A stretch of DNA of 64,000 bases from Accumulibacter sp. Lineage in GTDB: Bacteria > Pseudomonadota > Gammaproteobacteria > Burkholderiales > Rhodocyclaceae. The stretch is from the NCBI RefSeq assembly GCF_023806635.1, contig NZ_JAMTDQ010000057.1, positions 35,532 to 99,531 of the forward strand, in the 5' to 3' direction. Numbering within the stretch: position 1 is the stretch's first letter; each line of letters starts with the position of its first letter. Below are positions 61,396-64,000 of this stretch, one piece after another. The translations under genes and the position numbers were made by a program. The notes under the pieces are model-generated. The model was not told where the DNA came from and did not search any database. It saw only the letters and a program-made list of their open reading frames with translations.

Positions 61396-61696
61396 GCTTT
61401 GGCTCCCTGCGTGGATTTGGAAAAGAGCGATCGGTGCGGGCCGTGGATCGGAGTGCGGTCAGTTTAGGTGGCAACATTCATTATTGGAAGTTAAACTTTT
61501 TGCGAATTACAGTAAGCTATAGCTTTCCAACAGAGACCCGCCGCAGCTCATCGCTCCGAGCGTCGTCGCCACACGCGCCTGGCTGCCACGCGGCGGGCGT
61601 CGATGGCGGCGGCCTGGCAGGGCGAGGAGTGTGGCTGAAGTGCCCATCCTCGGGTCTGAGCGTACAATGTGGCCAACCAACACACACGCCACGACC
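61396..61696. promoter_or_regulatory. cbbM upstream control region with palindrome
   Basis: This is the region between divergent cbbM and the ATPase gene. An AT-rich core (61455-61530) holds the perfect palindrome AAGCTATAGCTT at 61514-61525 and the near-palindrome AAGTTAAACTT at about 61489-61499. Such TNA-rich dyads are what a LysR-type CbbR would bind, but no cbbR lies in the window. A TACAAT at 61663-61668 may be the -10 of the divergent ATPase gene. Confidence 0.55.
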
Positions 61697-63043
61697 ATGT
61701 CCACCATGCCCTACCAGCCGCCCCGACATGTCCTCGAAGTCCTGCAGAGAATCGAATACGAGGCGCCGCTGACGGCGGACGACCCGCGCTACGTCGACAC
61801 GCGCGAGGCCCGCGGCAGCCAGAGAACGCTCGATCGGCTGGCGCGCAAGTTCGGCCTGCTGCTGTCCACCGGCGACTTCCTGCCGCCGACGAAGAAACAC
61901 GTGCTGTTCTTCGGCCACACCGGCAGCGGCAAGACGACCGAACTCCGCCGCTATGCCAGGGACCTGAACGGAGCGCAGCGTTTCCTGGTGGTCGAGGTCG
62001 ACATCGGCGCCACCCTCGATCACAACAACCTGCAGTACGCGGACACGCTGATGGCGATGGCGCGCTCGCTGCTCGGCGCGCTGGACGCGGCAGGCGTGCA
62101 CCCGCGGAGCAGTGCCCTGGCGGAGCTGGAGAACTGGTTCAACGAACGGGTGCTGAGCTCCGAGGAAGGCCGCGAATTCCGGGCGGAAGTCGAGACGGGC
62201 GTTCAGGCCAAAACCGGGCTGCCTTTCCTTGCGGAACTGTTCGCCCGGTTCACCGCTGCCTTCCGGACCAACGTCGCCTACAAGGACTCGCTGCGGCGGG
62301 TGATCCGCAACTCCTTTTCCCAGTTTGCCGAGGCCTTCAACACCCTGCTCCGGGATGGCGAAGAGGCGCTGGTTGCGGCGGGCAAGGGCAGGCGGGTTCT
62401 GTTCATGATCGATGGCACCGACAAGCTGCGCAGCGAGGACCGGCTGCGCTTCTTCGTTCATGACGCCGAGCAACTGCTCGCCATCGACGCCCATGTCGTC
62501 TACACCGCACCGCTGAGCCTGAAGTACGAAGGCAACCTGACGAACCGGCTGGATGCCGATCTCGTGCTGCCGATGATCAAGCTCGGCGAGCGCGACGGCA
62601 GCCGCTGCGCGGCTGGCGCGCGAGCGGTGAAGGACATTCTCCTCAAGCGCGCCGACCGCTCGCTGTTCGCGAGCGAGCGCGAGATCGAGCGCCTCGTCGA
62701 GCATTGCGGCGGCCATCCGCGCGAGCTGCTCAAGCTGCTCAAGCTGTGCTGCGAGTTCGCCGAGGAGGACAGCATCGATGCGCGGACGGTGGAGCAGGCG
62801 ATCGCCCAGCTCGCGTCGGAGTATCGGCGTTTCCTCGAACCCGACGACTACCGCCTGCTGGCGCAACTCGATCGCGATGCGATCCATGCCGGCAATGACG
62901 AACGGACGCGCAGGCTGCTCTACCATCTGGCGCTGCTCGAATACAACGACGGCGCCTGGCGCCGCAGCCACCCGGTGGTGCGCACCCTCGAAGGCTACCG
63001 GCTCGCCGCTGCCGAACAGCCTCCGCAGCGGGGGGCGCTGTAG
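61697..63043 (+). CDS. AAA-type ATPase paired with a TPR protein
   Basis: From ATG 61697 the protein is 448 aa; 61631 (GTG), 61667 and 61706 are other in-frame starts. It has Walker A FFGHTGSGKTTELRRY, Walker B VLFMIDGTDKL, a sensor-like IDAHVVYTAPLSL and a C-terminal HCGGHPRELLKLL winged-helix-like part. This is the Orc/STAND-like ATPase type without its own effector domain. The TPR gene begins 8 bp after its stop, so the two should act together. The function is unknown; similar pairs occur near conflict-related genes. Confidence 0.72.
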   Translation: MSTMPYQPPRHVLEVLQRIEYEAPLTADDPRYVDTREARGSQRTLDRLARKFGLLLSTGDFLPPTKKHVLFFGHTGSGKTTELRRYARDLNGAQRFLVVEVDIGATLDHNNLQYADTLMAMARSLLGALDAAGVHPRSSALAELENWFNERVLSSEEGREFRAEVETGVQAKTGLPFLAELFARFTAAFRTNVAYKDSLRRVIRNSFSQFAEAFNTLLRDGEEALVAAGKGRRVLFMIDGTDKLRSEDRLRFFVHDAEQLLAIDAHVVYTAPLSLKYEGNLTNRLDADLVLPMIKLGERDGSRCAAGARAVKDILLKRADRSLFASEREIERLVEHCGGHPRELLKLLKLCCEFAEEDSIDARTVEQAIAQLASEYRRFLEPDDYRLLAQLDRDAIHAGNDERTRRLLYHLALLEYNDGAWRRSHPVVRTLEGYRLAAAEQPPQRGAL

Positions 63044-63051
63044 GGCGCGCG

Positions 63052-64000
63052 GTGGACCCGACTCGCGACCCTCGCTTCGAACGTGCGCGCCACCTGGCCG
63101 GTGCCGAACTGCGGCCCGAGCACTACACCGACTTTCAGCGGCTGCTCAAGACGCTGCGCTTCGGCAGCCGCTTCCAGTTGCTGATCTGCGAGTTCAACGA
63201 CGTCCCGTACCGCGAGGCACTGATCGCCCGGCTGGACGACGTCCTGGCAGTGGCCAAGCTGGCGAGTGCCAGGCTCGCTCTGGCCGGCGCGCCGCACCCG
63301 GACTTCGCAGCCGTGGAAGCCGCACTGCGCGGTCTCGCCGCAGGATGCGATGCGGTTCACGTCTGCGGTGGCGAGAGCTGGTTTTCGCCGCCCGGGGACA
63401 TGGCGGCGGGACGCTGGGAAGCTTTCAATCTGCGCCGCGAGGCCATCGCCCGCGACGTGCCGCTGCGCATCCTGCTGTGGCTGACGACGGCGCCGATCAG
63501 GCAGCTTGCCCTGCGCGCGCCCGACCTGTGGGCCTGGCGGAGCGGAATCTTCTCCTTCACGCTGGCGGACCAGCCTGCCATCCCCGCGCTGCACCCGTTC
63601 GACGAAGCGATCGACCGGCGTTCGCTGGTTGAGCGGACGCGGCGCATCGGCGAACTGCGCTCGGCGCTCGGCAGCGCAGCCGCCCTTCCCGAGGATCTTC
63701 GCCTCGGTCTGCTCGACGAACTCGCGGAGCTGCTGCGCAGCGTCGGAGAACTCGACGAGGCGCTGCGCATCCGGCTCGAAGAAGAGCTGCCGGTCCATGA
63801 AAAGCTCGGCAATGTGCGCTCGAAGGCGCTGACGCAGGGCCAGATTGCCGACATCCTGCAGGCGCGCGGGCAGCTCGACGAGGCGCTGCGCATCCGGCTG
63901 GAAGAACAGCTGCCGGTCTTTGAAAAGCTCGGCGATGTTCGCTCAAAGGCGGTGACGCAGGGCCAGATTGCCGACATCCTGCAGGCGCGCGGGCAGCTCG
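63052..64000 (+). CDS. TPR-repeat protein with effector-like N-terminal domain (partial)
   Basis: From GTG 63052 the frame is open to the window edge (316 codons). Residues 1-185 form a globular domain with HYTDFQRLLKTLRFGSRFQL, then FNLRREAIARDVPLRILLWL and APDLWAWRSGIFSF, a pattern I associate with STAND/TPR proteins. From about residue 230 near-identical TPR-like units begin (EALRIRLEEQLPVFEKLGDV, RSKAVTQGQIADILQARGQL). The start is chosen because no ATG precedes the domain and the gene follows the ATPase by 8 bp. Confidence 0.7.
   Translation, partial: MDPTRDPRFERARHLAGAELRPEHYTDFQRLLKTLRFGSRFQLLICEFNDVPYREALIARLDDVLAVAKLASARLALAGAPHPDFAAVEAALRGLAAGCDAVHVCGGESWFSPPGDMAAGRWEAFNLRREAIARDVPLRILLWLTTAPIRQLALRAPDLWAWRSGIFSFTLADQPAIPALHPFDEAIDRRSLVERTRRIGELRSALGSAAALPEDLRLGLLDELAELLRSVGELDEALRIRLEEELPVHEKLGNVRSKALTQGQIADILQARGQLDEALRIRLEEQLPVFEKLGDVRSKAVTQGQIADILQARGQL
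63751..64000 (+). repeat. Near-identical 123-bp tandem repeats (41-aa TPR units)
   Basis: CTCGACGAGGCGCTGCGCATCC at 63751 recurs at 63874, 123 bp later, with only scattered differences. The block at 63838-63877 is repeated exactly at 63961-64000. The array continues beyond the window. Such recent copies suggest unit gain and loss. Confidence 0.85.

Noticed and set aside
63751-64000. Tandem repeats considered as a CRISPR array
   Set aside because: The period is 123 bp with no variable spacers, and the repeats are coding and in frame.

Overview
The window is about 64 kb of GC-rich DNA with dense, short-spaced genes. The gene content points to a betaproteobacterium of the Rhodocyclales type: PhaR/PhaB polyhydroxyalkanoate genes, a biotin-dependent sodium-pumping methylmalonyl-CoA decarboxylase, form II RuBisCO with CbbQ/CbbO, an NAD-type molybdenum formate dehydrogenase and PEP-CTERM proteins. 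A relative of 'Candidatus Accumulibacter' would fit. This is inference from gene content, not a database match.

Left part, 1-32 kb: housekeeping and central metabolism. It holds the end of a NapF-like ferredoxin, rnr, a tRNA-Leu(CAG) with a good sigma70 promoter, the four-gene mmdADCB cluster, phaR and phaB, pgeF, the divergent pair rluD/bamD, a kinase-HDOD-GAF signalling protein, rmuC, a DUF748 envelope protein, a response regulator, gloB, a methyltransferase-rnhA-dnaQ-nosD run, an RlhA-like U32 protein and the formate dehydrogenase operon (fused gamma-beta subunit, alpha subunit, fdhD). These genes suggest propionate/methylmalonyl-CoA turnover, PHA storage and formate oxidation to NADH.

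Middle, 32.3-37.3 kb: a decay zone. A PEP-CTERM gene has lost its 5' end. A cobalamin riboswitch that looks complete stands before btuB, btuC, btuD and btuF remnants, each with internal deletions or frameshifts. A second PEP-CTERM gene (DUF1194/VWA type) has an 8-bp tandem duplication and an in-frame stop. A roughly 200-bp piece of a second cbbO lies at the edge. A VapBC pair sits inside this zone.

37.3-56.7 kb: a single-orientation defence island read right to left. It encodes a 1770-aa DEAD helicase/DUF1998/PD-(D/E)XK-like protein, an SNF2 helicase, a DUF4143 ATPase, a 1286-aa adenine methylase, an AAA ATPase with a TOPRIM-like DUF4276 protein (PARIS-like), an HNH nuclease, and a translationally coupled AAA ATPase-PIN nuclease-RNA ligase cassette. 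The island lies exactly between the 3' end of intact cbbO and the truncated cbbO copy, both in the same orientation.

Right part, 56.8-64 kb: the form II RuBisCO operon cbbM-cbbQ-cbbO on the minus strand, with an AT-rich palindromic control region upstream. Divergent from it is an ATPase gene followed 8 bp later by a TPR protein with near-identical 123-bp repeats that runs off the window. The most promising candidates for undescribed biology are the AAA-PIN-RNA ligase cassette, the surrounding composite island, and the cbbO-flanked boundaries of that island.
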